Source: Actinomycetota bacterium (GTDB taxonomy: Bacteria > Actinomycetota > Thermoleophilia > Gaiellales > Gaiellaceae). From it: a stretch of DNA of 64,000 bases. The stretch is from the NCBI GenBank assembly GCA_003139545.1, contig PLJC01000012.1, positions 62,001-126,000 on the forward strand, read 5' to 3'. This document shows, one piece after another, positions 25,546-34,334 of the stretch. The position numbers and the translations under genes were made by a program. The first letter of the stretch is position 1. Every line of letters starts with the position of its first letter. Under the pieces are notes generated by a model that searched no databases, was not told the DNA's origin, and was given only the letters and a program-made list of their open reading frames with translations.

Positions 25546-26884
25546 CCCGGCGCGACTGCAGAACTGCAGCTGCAAGCGCCCGGGCGGTCGCCACTACTGA
25601 CTGTTGCCCAGAAAGCATTGCGTTAACCTGCACTGTGAGAGCCCCGGCGGCCGTCCCGTACGGAACCTGGTAGGGAAGTGAAGTCGAGACGCCCAGCTTG
25701 CTCATTGCGTCGCGCATGCCGACCGTGACAGCGTGCGATCCCGGCGGGAACTTGATGTCGCTCCTCGCCGGCATGCCGCCGATGTCGTTGAAGTACGCCT
25801 GTCGTTTCTCGAACCTCTTGCTTATGACGAGGTCAATGAACGCCTTCGCGAGCTGCTTGTGCTGCGACTTCGCCGTGACTCCGAGTGAATCCTGGGTGAC
25901 GAACTGGAAGCGCGGATTCGTGCCACCCTGAACGGCCGGAATCATCCGCCACGTGTAGGGCTGCGTGAACTTGTTGACGATCACCAGCTCGTTCGGAAAC
26001 CATGACGCATCCATGCGCGCGGCAGCCTTGCCGCTGGCGAAGAGGCCCTGCGCTGTGGCGTAGTCACGTAGCGCTGGCGAATCGCCGAAAACCCCCGCGA
26101 CATTCCATTCAGCGAGCGTCTGTAGCGCCTTGACGGCGCATGAATCGGTCCACTTCGTCTTCAAGGGGACGCTCTTCTTCCAGTTCGCAGTCATATTTAG
26201 ATAGCGCGCTTCGCCACATGCGCTTTCGACGAGGCTCGAAAGGATGTACCCGAACCCGATCGCGTCGTCCTTTCCGTCGACGGCGAGCGGAACATAACCC
26301 TCGCGCTTGAGCCTGGATGAGATGTTGAGGAACTGCGCCTCCGTCAGTCGGTGGCCTGGTGGAAGTGTCACACCGGCCTTCTGCAGCACGTCCAACCGGT
26401 AGTAAATCTGGGGTCCCCACCAAAGATCGATGCTAACCGCGTAATGATGTCCGTCGGACGACGTGTAGACGCGCCGAACGGGCGGGAAGTACACCCTCGC
26501 GAGATTCTCCTTCTTCCAGATACTGTCGAGGTTTTCGAGAAGGTGATTCTCGACGAGCGTCGAGTAAGGCCCGGGGCCAACTTCAAGAACAGTAACGTCC
26601 GCGGGATGTGCGATCGACAACTCTTGAACAATCTGCTGGTTATAGCTTGCCCCCGGCGTCGCATACATGTCGACAGTGACGCCGGGATGTTGCTTCTCGA
26701 ACCACTGCTTGGCGGTCTTCATGAACTGCCAGCTACTGTCAATCGCAACGCGGAGGACGACCTTGGACTTCGCGTGATTTGTTGTGGTCGCAGTCGCCTG
26801 CGAGCCTCGCGCGAATCCAGCGACAACAGCGGCGACGATGATGCCGCTCACGAGCGACAGCGCCGGGCGCGCGGTTACCCTCAT
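25538..26884 (-). CDS. ABC transporter sugar-binding protein
   Basis: A 448-residue extracellular solute-binding protein, family 1. The N-terminus is a signal peptide: RVTARP, then a hydrophobic stretch LSLVSGIIVAAVVAGFA. No lipobox cysteine is apparent, so anchoring is uncertain. WFEKQHPGVTVDMYATPG and SLGVTAKSQHKQLAKAFID are typical of the fold. The start is ambiguous: the ATG at 26884 has GGAGG touching it, while an ATG at 26917 gives a longer signal peptide. First gene of the three-gene importer operon. Its ligand is probably a sugar or oligosaccharide; whether it supplies the biosynthetic pathway or is a bystander cannot be told. Confidence 0.87.
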   Translation of the reverse strand: MRVTARPALSLVSGIIVAAVVAGFARGSQATATTTNHAKSKVVLRVAIDSSWQFMKTAKQWFEKQHPGVTVDMYATPGASYNQQIVQELSIAHPADVTVLEVGPGPYSTLVENHLLENLDSIWKKENLARVYFPPVRRVYTSSDGHHYAVSIDLWWGPQIYYRLDVLQKAGVTLPPGHRLTEAQFLNISSRLKREGYVPLAVDGKDDAIGFGYILSSLVESACGEARYLNMTANWKKSVPLKTKWTDSCAVKALQTLAEWNVAGVFGDSPALRDYATAQGLFASGKAAARMDASWFPNELVIVNKFTQPYTWRMIPAVQGGTNPRFQFVTQDSLGVTAKSQHKQLAKAFIDLVISKRFEKRQAYFNDIGGMPARSDIKFPPGSHAVTVGMRDAMSKLGVSTSLPYQVPYGTAAGALTVQVNAMLSGQQSVVATARALAAAVLQSRRGG

Positions 26885-27589
26885 CCTCCAAGTGTGACGG
26901 CAGGTTCTCTGAATCATCGCTGTGAGGCAGCTTGCTCGGAATCGCGACTGCCTGCAACCCCATTCCTCAGCGGCGCCCCACTCTTGGTCTCGGCGGCAGG
27001 TGAGGCGCACGAAGCGAAACCTACCTGGGGCTCACTGAAATACGGGGTGCCAGCGCTCATTCTTACGACTGCGAAAGAACGTCCGGCACTCACTCTCGCA
27101 CGGCGGGTACCGCGATCCAGAGAAGCGGCGGTTGGGCTCGAGACGGCCGTCCAGGTCGGATGACGAACCGGCCGGCAGCAAGCAAGCGCGGGAGGCTGAC
27201 GCGGAGCGGATCGCTCGGGTGATCGCTGATGTCGAAGACGACATCTCGTGAGTTTCGAGCGTGCTGCCGCCCGCACCTTCCCGGTCGCTGTTCGCGCCAC
27301 GTCGGCGGCACCCGCACTCGCAGCTACTGCTGCGCGTGGCCATCGAAGAAGGTGATCGCGCGCAGGGAAGGGACTTCGAGCTAGCGCTTTGAGTCGCTTC
27401 GGCGGCAGGCCCGCAAGCAACACGTTCACGGTGGCGCCGCCTCGAGTCGGCGTCTCGGCCGTCGCCCGAGTTGACGGAGGCGCCGGTCTTGAACCACGGC
27501 CGAGGCGTGATCCGAGCGGGGGTGAGACGCCCGTGGACTAGGGCGCCGTGACCAGGGCGCATCTTGCGGAGGACGTTCGCCGGCGCCGT
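26885..27589. other. Gene-poor stretch upstream of the importer
   Basis: About 700 bp with open frames on the minus strand that show no family I recognise. One piece (around 27090-27317, minus) reads plausibly as protein (ISDHPSDPLRVSLPRLLAAG) but has no credible start and other frames interrupt it. I take it as decayed sequence joined to the transposase remnant that follows. The promoter of the importer operon should lie near 26885-27000; no clear hexamers were seen. Confidence 0.4.
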
Positions 27590-27746
27590 CGTAGGCGGCG
27601 AGGGCGAGTGCGGGGCGGCCCGCTGATCGTGTTGAGCGGGGATCCCGATCGTGAGCGCGAGGATGGGTTGGGCGATCCGGACGGCGAGTCCGGCCGGGGT
27701 GCGGGCGAGGTGGTGTTCGAGCGCCGCGTGGAGTAGGCGCTGAAAC
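27590..27746 (-). mobile_element. C-terminal remnant of a DDE transposase
   Basis: On the minus strand the sequence reads LEHHLARTPAGLAVRIAQ followed by ILALTIGI. This resembles the end of transposases in which LExHxxRTxxGxxxRVxQRxLALTAxIW is typical. In a neighbouring frame GRPALALAAYDG resembles the usual final xxLxAYDH. The two parts are in different frames and nothing upstream matches, so it is a dead fragment. No inverted repeats were identified. It abuts the broken adenylation domain. Confidence 0.4.
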
Positions 27747-27775
27747 GTGTATGGGCATGTGCATGAGGCTAAGTA

Positions 27776-28240
27776 CGGATCTTCCAGCGGTTTTGCTCGG
27801 CATCCTCAAAGCAGGTCCGGCATATGTGCCTATCGATCCCGGCTATCCGCTCGGCCGCGTTGCGTACATCATGAGGACGCCGCCATTGACCTTGTGATTA
27901 CCGAGAACTCCTTGGTCGGGGCCTTTCCGCCGCTGACGAATACATTGCTCGCGCCGGATGTTCTGCGCGCCACGGCGTCATCGAGAACTGACGCGTGGAC
28001 GCGCGCCGACAAGGACGTGCTCGCTTACGTCACGTACACCTCTGGTTCGGCAGGTCTGCCGAAGGGAGTCATGATGTTATCGCGCATCACTGAGGAATCT
28101 GGTCGGTTGGGCGGTCGCCGAGTTGGGCTTGGCCTCCAGCGCCGGAGTCCTGCTCCGGATGCCGCCTGTTTTTGATTCATCGGTAGCGGAGATCTTTGGG
28201 ACGCTCGCTGCCTCGGACATAGCGCGCCATCCCCCCGCCC
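27776..28240 (+). pseudogene. NRPS adenylation-domain fragment, frameshifted
   Basis: Three frames together spell the first half of an adenylation domain. Frame 1: GILKAGPAYVPIDPGYPLGR (A2 region), ending at a TGA at about 27897. Frame 2: AAIDLVITENS and then AYVTYTSGSAGLPKGVMM (A3, with Ala in place of the usual Thr). Frame 3: LRNLVGWAVAELGL and VFDSSVAEIFGTLA (A4). Homology stops there, before A5, so the substrate code cannot be read. No start, carrier or condensation domain is attached. It may be the leftover of a lost module, next to a transposase scrap that could have caused the break. Confidence 0.8.
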
Positions 28241-28249
28241 AGCCGCACG

Positions 28250-28489
28250 ATGCCAACCAAGCGCTCAGATGTCCACGAAACCGGCGGTACTCCATACTGG
28301 ACCCTGGGTGCCGATCGTTTTCCTTTCGCTCGGATGCTGGGGGTGCGCTTGACATCTGTGCACCCCGCTGCGACGATTTTGCACATCACGGTCACGGCAG
28401 CAAGTGTGTGGACTGGAATCAGCCGAGAGCTGATGCGTCGGGGCTCACTGTCGCCCGACTTGAACATCAGCGGGGCGGGCACTTGCTGA
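28250..28489 (+). CDS. Small unrecognised open frame (79 aa)
   Basis: An ATG-initiated frame just after the adenylation fragment. Its middle, FARMLGVRLTSVHPAATILH, has a pattern vaguely like the opening strand of hot-dog thioesterases, but the remainder does not continue that fold and it ends after 79 residues. It may be a truncated gene or chance. No Shine-Dalgarno sequence was seen. The rest of the gap to 28670 shows no gene. Confidence 0.25.
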   Translation: MPTKRSDVHETGGTPYWTLGADRFPFARMLGVRLTSVHPAATILHITVTAASVWTGISRELMRRGSLSPDLNISGAGTC

Positions 28490-28670
28490 TGCAGATTGTA
28501 GTGCAGGTCGGCTCCGTGTCGAGCATAGGTACAGAATGCAAACAACGACTGAGTCACTCCGCGGTCGACAGTAGAGGGTCGCTGTGAGAAACGATGGGAA
28601 ACTCGACCCTGCCTTGGGGTGCGGCGTCAAGGGCGAGTCTGGCTCGCGCGTGTGATCTACCTCGGGCGTC

Positions 28671-29594
28671 ATGAGAGCGCTGGCGGGTAGATCGGTGCGT
28701 TTTACAGCGGAGCTAGAGAAGCGATTGAAGGAAACCTACCCTGTTTTCGCCGGGATTGTCGCACGAAGCGAGGCCGAGTTCGGCGAGACTTGGGTCGAAG
28801 ACATCGCGAGCAATCTGGGAACCCTGTTTGGCCCGCGTGATGACCCGCGGTGGAAGGAAGCGTTGAAGGGGTACGCCCTATTATCGCTCGATACGCTCCG
28901 AAGCCAGCACTATCTTGAACAAAACGGGCGCTACGAGGCGACCGACTACGACTTCATCCGATCGCGGTACTGGGAGAATCGTGACTTCATGCTCGCAAGC
29001 TATCTCCCTGGGATCTTCGTCTCCCACTTTCTTTGGCCCCAGCACTATCGGCTGCTGGGTTTCTATCGCGGAGAGGTCGTGCCCCGTGTCTCTCGCTGGG
29101 GACTCAAGCGCTTTGCGGAGGTCGGGACAGGGCCCGGCCTCTATTCGAAAGAGACATTGGTGCGTATTCCTGGATGCACCGGAATCGGCTACGACATCAG
29201 CGAGCATTCGCTCGCGTTCACCTCGCGTGTTATGCACGCCTTCGGTGTCGGCGATCGATATCAGGTAGAGCGCCGTGAAGTAAGTGCTAATCCGGCTGAA
29301 GCTGTTGACCTCGTTATCTGCCAGGAGGTTCTGGAGCATCTAGAGGAGCCTTTTCCGTTCCTCGTGGCTCTCAGGAAGATGGTCCGACCCGGAGGGATTG
29401 CCTACATCACTGCTGCCATCACTGCCGCGCAGTCGGACCACATCTACCTCTTCCGAGACCCTGCCGAAGCACGCCAGCTCGTTGAGCAAGCTGGATTCTC
29501 GATCATGCTCGAGCGAACCGAGGCGACGGATGCTGCAAATGTCCGCGAGCTTGTTCCCCGCATCTCGGCATTCTTGTGCACCGTCGACCGATGA
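28671..29594 (+). CDS. SAM-dependent methyltransferase
   Basis: A 307-residue class I methyltransferase. Roughly 130 N-terminal helical residues precede the Rossmann core. Motif I is FAEVGTGPGLYS near residue 155, the acidic loop is IGYDISEHS, and motif IV/post-I is DLVICQEVLEHLEEPFPFL followed by VRPGGIAYITAAI. Its stop overlaps the FkbH start (ATGA), so it is coupled to FkbH and ACP. In methoxymalonyl-ACP pathways an O-methyltransferase (FkbG) accompanies FkbH, so methylation of an ACP-bound C3 unit is a reasonable guess; a different acceptor is equally possible because the N-terminal extension is not FkbG-like to my eye. Confidence 0.82.
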   Translation: MRALAGRSVRFTAELEKRLKETYPVFAGIVARSEAEFGETWVEDIASNLGTLFGPRDDPRWKEALKGYALLSLDTLRSQHYLEQNGRYEATDYDFIRSRYWENRDFMLASYLPGIFVSHFLWPQHYRLLGFYRGEVVPRVSRWGLKRFAEVGTGPGLYSKETLVRIPGCTGIGYDISEHSLAFTSRVMHAFGVGDRYQVERREVSANPAEAVDLVICQEVLEHLEEPFPFLVALRKMVRPGGIAYITAAITAAQSDHIYLFRDPAEARQLVEQAGFSIMLERTEATDAANVRELVPRISAFLCTVDR

Positions 29595-31729
29595 CTGCAT
29601 ATGCAGAATTGCTCCTCGCGCCAATGCGAACGGGAACGACAAACACGCTCGTTGATCAAGTGTGGCGCGAACTGGGAGTTGCCGGCGCGCGGACCGTTCT
29701 CGACGGCGCGCTTGTCCAGGATGTCCCCGCCGAGGTGCGCCTCCGAGTTCTGAGGGCGGTCGCCGCTATTGATCGCTCGGCTGTAACTGACCGCGCGGAC
29801 TGCGGCGACGCGGTTGCGTCTCAGGTTCTGCTCGAGACGCAGTTTCTGGCTGGAGAGATCGGTGTCGAGGCGCTAATTCCGGCGACGGGTCTGCCTTTGT
29901 CTCCCAAAGTCGTAGAGCGTGCTCTCCGTGGTGCTGCGACTGCGAGACTCCCAAGACGAGTGCTGCGGCATATCGGGATTCGAACGCTCGACTACGGGGA
30001 TGCCTGCCGCCTCGCGCGGCGCGTCGCAGAGCTGCCAATTGACGTACATGATGAACTCGGCCTCCCACGCCTCCGGGTGGCCCTCTTGGGCAGCGTGACC
30101 ACCGACTATCTCGGACCAATTCTCGAGGCATCGCTCTTTGAGCACGGGATATGGGCGAACGTTCGGACAGGCTCCTTCGGCGAACTCGAGCAAGCCGTTC
30201 TTAACGATAGGTCATGGCTCCGCGAGTTCTCTCCTGACATAGTCATCGTGTACGACTCTGCCCTCGCCTTTGAGCCGCTTGGAGGCAAGTGGAGAGAACT
30301 CGCGCAGCGGCGCTCGGCTCTTTGCCAGGCCATCACATCTCGTTTCTCGAGTGAAACCATCGTCACGACGCTCGAAACGTTGCCAAGCCACGCTGCTCCA
30401 CAAGGGGCACCGGAATGCCTCCCTGCGTACAACGCGCTCCTCCAGGAGTCTCTGCCCGCCGGAGCATACGTTTTCGATGTTGCGTCGCTTGCATCCGAAC
30501 TCGGGACGGCCTCTTGGTTCGATCTACGTCTCTGGACGCTCGCCGGGCAACCCGTCGCGCTGAGTGCAGTGCCGGTTCTGGCTGATCGTCTCGGCGCGTT
30601 CATCCGTGCGCTCGTCGATCCACCCATCCGACTGGTTGTGACGGACCTCGATGACACACTATGGGGCGGCAAGGTCGGCGAAGTCGGTTGTGACGCACTC
30701 GCTCTTGGGGACCACGCCAATGGAATCGCATTCATCCGCTTTCAGGAAGTTCTCGTAGATTGGCACGCATGCGGTGCGATGTTGGCCGCCGTTTCAAAGA
30801 ACAACCTCGACGAAGCTCGTGCGCCCTTCTTTGAGCGACGTGAGATGCGTCTGGGGATCGACCACTTCATTGACTTTCGCGCATCCTTCACAGGTAAGCC
30901 GGTCGTCGTCAAAGAGATCGCGGACAACCTCGGACTAGACTTGGGGAACGTCCTCTTTCTCGACAACGATCCGCATGAACGAGCGGAGATGCGCGAGTAC
31001 TGCCCGGAGGTTGTCGTCCCCGAGTGGCCTATCGAGGGCGTTGTGGGACTCCCCACAATTCTGGCAAAGGGTGGGTGGATGCTACGGCCAAAAACCACAG
31101 ACGCGGATCGCGCGCGGCATGAGATGTACCGGCAAGAAGTGAAACGCCGCGAAACCGCGATGATGTACTCGGATCTTGAGGGGTTTCTAGCGAGCCTTCA
31201 ACTGCGAGCGTGCTTTGAACGCATCGACGCCACCACCATCAGTCGCGTTACGCAACTCATCGTCAAAACAAACCAGTTCAACCTCACCACCCGTCGGCGC
31301 AGCCGCAGTGAGCTCGAGGAGATGATGGCTATCCCCGACTCATACGCTTGCGTCGTCGACGTACGCGACCGTCTCGGCCCATATGGCCACACTGGCGTAA
31401 TGGTTGCTTTGCCTTCCGGCGACGACTCGCTCGTGATTGACCTTTGGCTACTGAGCTGCCGCGTAATGGGCAAGACGGTCGAGCTCGCCATGTTTGAACA
31501 CTTGGTCCAGTTCGCGCGAGCTAATGACTTCCGGACGATCATCGGCTCTTATCGCCGGACAACCCGCAACGGCTCGGTTTCGGACTTCCTTCCCAGTCTG
31601 GGATTTCGTCATGTTGGCGACAGCGAGGCTGAACGGCTTTACGAGTTCGTCGTAGCTGATGCCCCATCGCGGGTCAACCGGTTCGTGTTGATCGGCGACC
31701 AAATGTCGGTGGCGGGACGTGCTTCGTGA
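29591..31729 (+). CDS. FkbH-like HAD-type glyceryl-ACP synthase
   Basis: A 712-residue FkbH-family protein. These take D-1,3-bisphosphoglycerate, dephosphorylate it and load glycerate onto an acyl carrier protein. The N-terminal third (to about residue 330) is the SGNH-like region, with FSPDIVIVYDSALAFEP. The HAD domain starts near 345 with the nucleophile motif VTDLDDTLWGG; KNNLDEARAPFF, KPVVVKEIADNLGL and FLDNDPHERAEM follow as motifs II-IV. A GNAT-like C-terminus contains VDVRDRLGPYGHTGVM and GSYRRTTRNGSVSDF. This is longer than HAD-only FkbH proteins and matches the three-part type. ATG at 29591 overlaps the preceding stop, and its own stop overlaps the ACP start, so MT-FkbH-ACP is one coupled unit. 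Confidence 0.92.
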   Translation: MTAYAELLLAPMRTGTTNTLVDQVWRELGVAGARTVLDGALVQDVPAEVRLRVLRAVAAIDRSAVTDRADCGDAVASQVLLETQFLAGEIGVEALIPATGLPLSPKVVERALRGAATARLPRRVLRHIGIRTLDYGDACRLARRVAELPIDVHDELGLPRLRVALLGSVTTDYLGPILEASLFEHGIWANVRTGSFGELEQAVLNDRSWLREFSPDIVIVYDSALAFEPLGGKWRELAQRRSALCQAITSRFSSETIVTTLETLPSHAAPQGAPECLPAYNALLQESLPAGAYVFDVASLASELGTASWFDLRLWTLAGQPVALSAVPVLADRLGAFIRALVDPPIRLVVTDLDDTLWGGKVGEVGCDALALGDHANGIAFIRFQEVLVDWHACGAMLAAVSKNNLDEARAPFFERREMRLGIDHFIDFRASFTGKPVVVKEIADNLGLDLGNVLFLDNDPHERAEMREYCPEVVVPEWPIEGVVGLPTILAKGGWMLRPKTTDADRARHEMYRQEVKRRETAMMYSDLEGFLASLQLRACFERIDATTISRVTQLIVKTNQFNLTTRRRSRSELEEMMAIPDSYACVVDVRDRLGPYGHTGVMVALPSGDDSLVIDLWLLSCRVMGKTVELAMFEHLVQFARANDFRTIIGSYRRTTRNGSVSDFLPSLGFRHVGDSEAERLYEFVVADAPSRVNRFVLIGDQMSVAGRAS

Positions 31730-31974
31730 CTGTTCGGCGACGTCTCCAAAACATCTTTGCGGAAGTGTTTGACAATCCGAGCTTCCAGCTTCGAGATGAC
31801 CTCCCTGCCGAAGCCGTGCCCGGGTGGGATTCTCTGAACCATTTCAACTTGATCGTAGGAGTTGAGGCCGCATTCGGTGTCGAGTTCACTCCAGAGGAGA
31901 TCGCCGGCGTCGGCTCCGCAGGCGACATCGTCACCATCCTTGCCCGTCACGGGATCTCAGATATAGCCGTATGA
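31726..31974 (+). CDS. Acyl carrier protein (FkbJ-like)
   Basis: An 82-residue stand-alone carrier. The phosphopantetheine serine is in PGWDSLNHFNLI at about residue 36, and the helix III acidic region is VEFTPEEIAGVGSAGDI. It starts with GTG overlapping the FkbH stop (GTGA), so it is the natural partner that receives the glyceryl unit. It would be activated by the Sfp-type transferase at 38478. No ketosynthase or acyltransferase in the window could use it as a PKS extender, so the unit may be released, condensed by a C domain, or passed to genes outside the window. Confidence 0.92.
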   Translation: MTVRRRLQNIFAEVFDNPSFQLRDDLPAEAVPGWDSLNHFNLIVGVEAAFGVEFTPEEIAGVGSAGDIVTILARHGISDIAV

Positions 31975-32008
31975 AAGAAGCCCGCAGACTCCTGCGAACT
32001 CGATCGGA

Positions 32009-32614
32009 TCAGTCGCTCGCCGCGCCGGAGCCGCGAGCCGAATAGTCACGATGGCAGGACTCGCGAACCCAGAGAGCTCGCCGCTGCTCTCCCACGAACT
32101 CGTCGCTCGCATAATGCATTCCGAGCGAGCGTGAGATCGCGGCTGCTCGAGGGTTGTCGGGCGCCGCGAAGCCAATAACGCGCGGTACTCGGAGATCGTT
32201 GATGGCCCAATCGAGGACAGCGTGGCATGCCTCAAGGCCGTAGAGCCCGGTCCAGAACGCCTTTGCGACTACCGCTCCAAGTTCGACTTCGTAGTCCCCG
32301 TTATGGTCACGAAAAGGGACACGTCTCCAAGGGCTCGTGCGCCATAGCATCAAACCCGCTCGGCCGATCACGAGGCCGTTGCCTGCGTGCTCGATGGTAA
32401 AGAGGCCAATGCCGTCTCGTCGGAAGCGCATTCGTTCAAGCTCGATCGCGACCTCTACCTCCTCGCGTTGGAGCGTTTCTCCTAGCAGCAAATGCTGGAC
32501 CACTTGGGGATCACGAAATATCTCTAGATAGCGGTCCACATCGGAGTGGCGGGGCGGACGGAGGACCAATCGGCGCGTTCTTAGAATCATCGGAAGGCGG
32601 GCGACTACATCCAT
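32009..32614 (-). CDS. GNAT acetyltransferase (RimJ/RimL-like)
   Basis: A 201-residue GNAT-fold N-acetyltransferase. The opening LRTRRLVLRPPRHSDVDRYL is typical of the RimJ/RimL branch, and the acetyl-CoA site is ELGAVVAKAFWTGLYGLEA followed by PRVIGFAAPDNPRAAAISR, where the N-x-x-A-x-x motif sits. It is transcribed against its neighbours, converging on the ACP gene with a 34-bp gap. It could acetylate an amine of the product for self-resistance or be a cargo gene. The 186-bp gap before the acyl-CoA dehydrogenase shows no gene. Confidence 0.83.
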   Translation of the reverse strand: MDVVARLPMILRTRRLVLRPPRHSDVDRYLEIFRDPQVVQHLLLGETLQREEVEVAIELERMRFRRDGIGLFTIEHAGNGLVIGRAGLMLWRTSPWRRVPFRDHNGDYEVELGAVVAKAFWTGLYGLEACHAVLDWAINDLRVPRVIGFAAPDNPRAAAISRSLGMHYASDEFVGEQRRALWVRESCHRDYSARGSGAASD

Positions 32615-32800
32615 TCAGAATGCCGGGCTGAGACGACTTGGAGCAAACGCTGCGCACGGTGACTCGCGCCCCGTACGACCCCCTCCCATCCTCTCGCCGT
32701 GGCACCGCTATTCAATTCACGTTGCTTGGGCGACGTCTTGGGTAGCTCGAGGCTCGATTTCCTGCCGGCCTGTCCTCCTTTGCCTTGAAGTCATGGCAGT

Positions 32801-33958
32801 ATGTATGGAGGAGAGGCGGCGAGAATCCCACAACGTGAGCCTACCTTCCGCAGAATGATCCGAGAAGAAGCACGAGCGTTTGCGGACCGCTACATCGCCC
32901 CTCGCACAGTAGAATTCGAAGAGAGCCGCCGCGTGCCGCGAGAGCTTATCCGCGCCCTAGCTGATTCCGGATACCTTGCTGGGCCGCGTAAAGCCGTAGG
33001 AGCGGCGGGGATCTCTATGAGTGAGTTTGGTGTGCTTAACGAAGAACTCGCGCGAGCTTCCGCATCCGTACAGAGCTTAGTAACTGTGCATACCATGGCG
33101 ACCTTCGGAATAGCTCAAGGCGGAGAAGGCATCCATGACGAGCTCGTTCGCTGCCTTGTCCGAGGCGACAAGATTGCGGCTTTTGCTCTGACCGAGCCGG
33201 GGGCCGGAAGCGATGCGTCCGCGGTCGCCACCGTGGCCGTTAAGAGCGGCGACGGCTATGTCCTAAATGGGGAGAAATGCTGGGTCACGTATGGGCAACT
33301 AGCAGATGTCTATTTGGTTATTGCGAAGGTCGCCGGCGCCTCCGCTGCGTTCGTGGTCCCTAGAGCGTGCGACGGCGTGATCGTTGGGCCGTCGCCGCCT
33401 CTTTCGGCACTGCGAGCGTCAATGCAGGCGCACATTAGGCTGGTGGACGTTGTCGTGCCTGCGAAGAGTCTCGTCGGCCGCGTTGGGCTTGGCGTCTCGC
33501 ATATTGCAGGATCGGCGCTTATGCACGGACGGTATTGCGTCGCGTGGGCCTCAGTTGGCATCGCACAATTGGCGCTCGAGGCGAGTGCTAACCACGCGAC
33601 TGCTCGACTTCAGGCTGCAACTCGCCTGAGCGACCACCAACTCGTACGCCGCCTACTCACAGAGGCATACGCTGATGTCGAAACAGCGCGGCTGATGTGC
33701 GAGCGCGCCGGGCGTGCCCACGATACAGCCGACCCACGAGCTGCAGACGATACGCTCCTTGCGAAGTACGTCGCATCCCGGGCTGCGGTTCGCGTCGCAG
33801 AGGCCGCACGGCAGATTCTCGGTGCGAGAGGGTTTATCGAAGGTTCGGACGTCGAGCGCTGCTGTCGGGACGCCCGAGCGCTCGAAGTAGTTGAAGGACC
33901 GACGGAGGTGCTCCAGGACCTGATCGGTGCTCGCGTAGCCGGGAAATACGCGCATTAG
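32801..33958 (+). CDS. Acyl-CoA dehydrogenase-like flavoenzyme (FkbI-like)
   Basis: A 385-residue acyl-CoA dehydrogenase. FAD-binding signatures are FALTEPGAGSDASAV at about residue 130 and the C-terminal QILGARGFIEGSDVER, followed by EVVEGPTEVLQDLIG. The position usually holding the catalytic glutamate region near GGxGxxxE is not obvious and was not assigned. In methoxymalonyl- and hydroxymalonyl-ACP pathways, an enzyme of this family (FkbI) oxidises the ACP-bound glyceryl unit after a hydroxyacyl dehydrogenase (FkbK) step. FkbK is not seen here. The nearest partners are FkbH and ACP, 0.8 kb upstream across the opposing GNAT gene. An aminoacyl-carrier dehydrogenase role is an alternative. 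Confidence 0.85.
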   Translation: MYGGEAARIPQREPTFRRMIREEARAFADRYIAPRTVEFEESRRVPRELIRALADSGYLAGPRKAVGAAGISMSEFGVLNEELARASASVQSLVTVHTMATFGIAQGGEGIHDELVRCLVRGDKIAAFALTEPGAGSDASAVATVAVKSGDGYVLNGEKCWVTYGQLADVYLVIAKVAGASAAFVVPRACDGVIVGPSPPLSALRASMQAHIRLVDVVVPAKSLVGRVGLGVSHIAGSALMHGRYCVAWASVGIAQLALEASANHATARLQAATRLSDHQLVRRLLTEAYADVETARLMCERAGRAHDTADPRAADDTLLAKYVASRAAVRVAEAARQILGARGFIEGSDVERCCRDARALEVVEGPTEVLQDLIGARVAGKYAH

Positions 33959-34059
33959 CCGGGATTTCGATGCCGCTTCTCTCGGCCACATTGGCAAGGT
34001 GTCCATGAGGCTTGAGATTGGGTTGCAAGGTTGGGGGCCCGCGCGTATCGTTCGATCCC

Positions 34060-34293
34060 GTGACTACTTCAGTCGGCGAGGAGCCTGACAATTGCCAGTA
34101 CCAAGTGGTTAAAAACGACGAGGGCCAGTACTCGATCTGGCCCGCAACACGAGAGTTGCCTCGTGGATGGGTGATCGGCGGCTACGTCGGCAATCGAAGC
34201 GAGTGTGTTGCACATATCGACCGCGTATGGGTGGATATGCTCCCGCGCAGCGTCCGTCTGCAGTTGGCCACCGACACTGTCCGCCCTGCTTAG
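34060..34293 (+). CDS. MbtH-like protein
   Basis: A 77-residue MbtH-like chaperone that binds and activates NRPS adenylation domains. Conserved pieces are DEGQYSIWPATRELPRGW, then GGYVGNRSECVAHIDRVW. The normally conserved W-T/A-D-x-R-P-xx-L is WVDMLPRSVR here, so the arginine before proline is leucine, and the Cys-Leu pair is Cys-Val. The start is taken as the GTG at 34060, giving the usual family length; a longer frame begins at 34012 without support. It precedes the SyrP-like enzyme and the A-T-E NRPS, which is its likely client. Confidence 0.88.
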   Translation: MTTSVGEEPDNCQYQVVKNDEGQYSIWPATRELPRGWVIGGYVGNRSECVAHIDRVWVDMLPRSVRLQLATDTVRPA

Positions 34294-34334
34294 GCCCGGT
34301 GTCATGACAGGTCCAGCGACTCCGACGTTCTGGC

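Noticed and set aside
27032-27562. 176-aa minus-strand frame upstream of the importer
   Set aside because: No recognised motif, low-complexity arginine/serine content, and part of a region with transposase scraps; kept only as a gene-poor stretch.
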